Of a DNA stretch of 6,724 bases, positions 6,287-6,724 are shown one piece after another. Position 1 is the stretch's first letter. Each line of letters opens with the position of its first letter. The translations under genes and the position numbers were made by a program. The notes under the pieces were generated by a model, which searched no databases, was not told where the DNA came from, and worked only from the letters and a program-made list of their open reading frames with translations. This DNA is from an uncultured Collinsella sp. (GTDB lineage Bacteria; Actinomycetota; Coriobacteriia; Coriobacteriales; Coriobacteriaceae), in NCBI GenBank assembly GCA_900754435.1, contig CAAECT010000202.1:1-6724 (forward strand), read 5' to 3'.

Positions 6287-6516
6287 GTGGGCAAAAAACA
6301 TCAAATATGAGTACTGTTACCTTTTTAGTAGCAGCGATTTGGGGCATTTTAGAGGCTTTTAGACATAGCAGCCAGTCAGGCGAGCTGACGTATTTCCACA
6401 AATGTTCAATAAAATGGGCCCCTAACGAGAGATAATCTCATTAGGAGCCCATTATTTAGTGCAAATATATGTCACTATAATGGCAACAGTACTCATATTT
6501 GGCATTTTTTGCCCAC
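6287..6516. repeat. 230-base nested palindromic element (MITE-like)
   Basis: Terminal arms of 35 bases (6287-6321 and 6482-6516) are inverted copies matching at 31 positions. Their shared blocks are GTGGGCAAAAAA at the outside and CAAATATGAGTACTGTT further in. Weaker complementarity (about 13 of 21) continues inwards. The centre holds an 18-pair hairpin at 6413-6453 and a smaller one, GTCAG/CTGAC, at 6375-6389. The element is clearly more AT-rich than its surroundings and has no open frame with protein character. Size, terminal inverted repeats and lack of a gene fit a miniature inverted-repeat element. Neither a target duplication nor a parent transposase is visible here, so a structured RNA or protein-binding repeat is equally possible. 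Confidence 0.7.
6413..6453 (-). terminator. Central 18-pair hairpin of the palindromic element, terminator-like on the minus strand
   Basis: AATGGGCCCCTAACGAGA (6413-6430) pairs with TCTCATTAGGAGCCCATT (6436-6453) around a five-base loop. As minus-strand RNA all 18 positions pair, two of them as G-U, and the stem is followed by TTATTG after its terminal TT. As plus-strand RNA the same two positions are C-A mismatches. The asymmetry suggests that the minus-strand transcript is the one under selection. Confidence 0.55.
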
Positions 6517-6564
6517 TGCCCCCTGTGTGGTGATCCGTAACGGAAAGATAGACCCATTTCAAAG

Positions 6565-6616
6565 CATAAAAATGGGATAGATTTTCCGCCAACAGTCGCC
6601 GGAGAAGATCCATCCC
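6565..6616 (-). terminator. Intrinsic terminator of the glycine-tail gene
   Basis: On the minus strand GGGATGGATCTTCTCC (6616-6601) pairs with GGAAAATCTATCCC (6587-6574), with a G-U pair, one mismatch and one bulge, around a 13-base loop. ATTTTTATG follows directly. The hairpin begins 15 bases after the stop codon of the gene at 6632. A competing stem uses CCCATTT (6553-6559) with AAATGGG (6570-6576). Confidence 0.7.
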
Positions 6617-6631
6617 AAAAATCAGAGCGCG

Positions 6632-6724
6632 TTAGAACGTTCCGCCGCCGCCTCCGCCGACGCCGCCTCCGCCGCCGCCCGAGAAGCCGCCGCCGCCGCC
6701 GCCGCTCGAGCTATCGGAACTCGA
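6632..6724 (-). CDS. C-terminal end of a protein with a glycine-rich tail, probably DUF2207-type membrane protein
   Basis: Only the last 30 codons and a TAA stop are in the window. They read Ser-rich (SSSDSSS), then six Gly, Phe-Ser, six Gly, Val, six Gly and Thr-Phe. This S-run followed by GGGFSGGGGGG is the usual ending of DUF2207 predicted membrane proteins, and TPM-domain (YgcG-like) proteins carry a similar tail, so the assignment is provisional. The DNA is a near-perfect GGC/GGA codon run, prone to slippage. A terminator follows the stop, so it is the last gene of its unit. The catalytic or membrane part lies beyond the right edge. Confidence 0.6.
   Translation of the reverse strand, partial: SSSDSSSGGGGGGFSGGGGGGVGGGGGGTF

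Noticed and set aside
6144..6401. Minus-strand open frame of 85 codons
   Set aside because: It crosses the insertion-sequence end, the GGGAC repeats and one arm of the palindromic element, with no Shine-Dalgarno or protein character.
6632..6724. GCC-repeat tract considered as a microsatellite or CRISPR-like repeat
   Set aside because: In the minus-strand frame it is a clean glycine-rich protein ending with a stop codon and a downstream terminator; there are no spacer-repeat units.

Overview
The window looks like a piece of chromosome from a gut coriobacterium (Actinomycetota), most likely Collinsella or a close relative. This rests on GC-rich genes with GC-biased third positions, AGGAGG-type ribosome binding sites, and several short GGGAC-type intergenic repeats. 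It is a judgement from sequence style, not a database match.

Layout, left to right. (1) 1-1498, minus strand: a two-component system. The OmpR-type response regulator (827-1498) is followed 9 bases later by a short, two-helix sensor kinase of the intramembrane-sensing (BceS-like) type that runs off the left edge. Systems of this type usually sense cell-envelope antibiotics through a BceAB-type transporter. No transporter is visible here, but it could lie beyond position 1. (2) 1499-1677: an intergenic region with a REP-like palindrome. (3) 1678-2385, minus: an unrecognised 235-residue protein whose C-terminal half resembles class IV (branched-chain/ADC-lyase type) aminotransferases but appears to lack their central catalytic region. 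(4) 2426-2461: a bidirectional hairpin terminator. (5) 2491-4098, minus: a complete purH, encoding the bifunctional last two steps of IMP synthesis. (6) 4376-5017, plus: a GNAT acetyltransferase transcribed divergently from purH.

(7) 5018-6286: a mobile-element zone. A 15-base perfect inverted repeat (5045-5059 and 6146-6160) encloses an IS110/IS1111-family transposase gene on the minus strand. The gene keeps the DEDD nuclease domain but has lost the C-terminal serine domain. A long hairpin sits directly against its start codon and includes its Shine-Dalgarno. About 300 bases of structured non-coding DNA follow its stop codon. These are the places where this family encodes its guide (bridge/seek) RNA. 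Three copies of a GGGAC-type repeat motif lie just outside the element. (8) 6287-6516: an AT-richer, 230-base nested palindrome with 35-base terminal arms and a central 18-pair stem, resembling a MITE or structured repeat. No protein could be assigned to it. (9) 6565-6616: an intrinsic terminator, then 6632-6724, minus: the last 30 codons of a protein with a glycine-rich tail typical of DUF2207-like membrane proteins.

The left two thirds is ordinary chromosome: signalling, purine synthesis and an acetyltransferase. The right third is an accessory patch of repeats and a degenerate insertion sequence between two chromosomal genes. The most interesting parts are the structured non-coding DNA around the truncated IS110 gene and the nested palindrome at 6287-6516.
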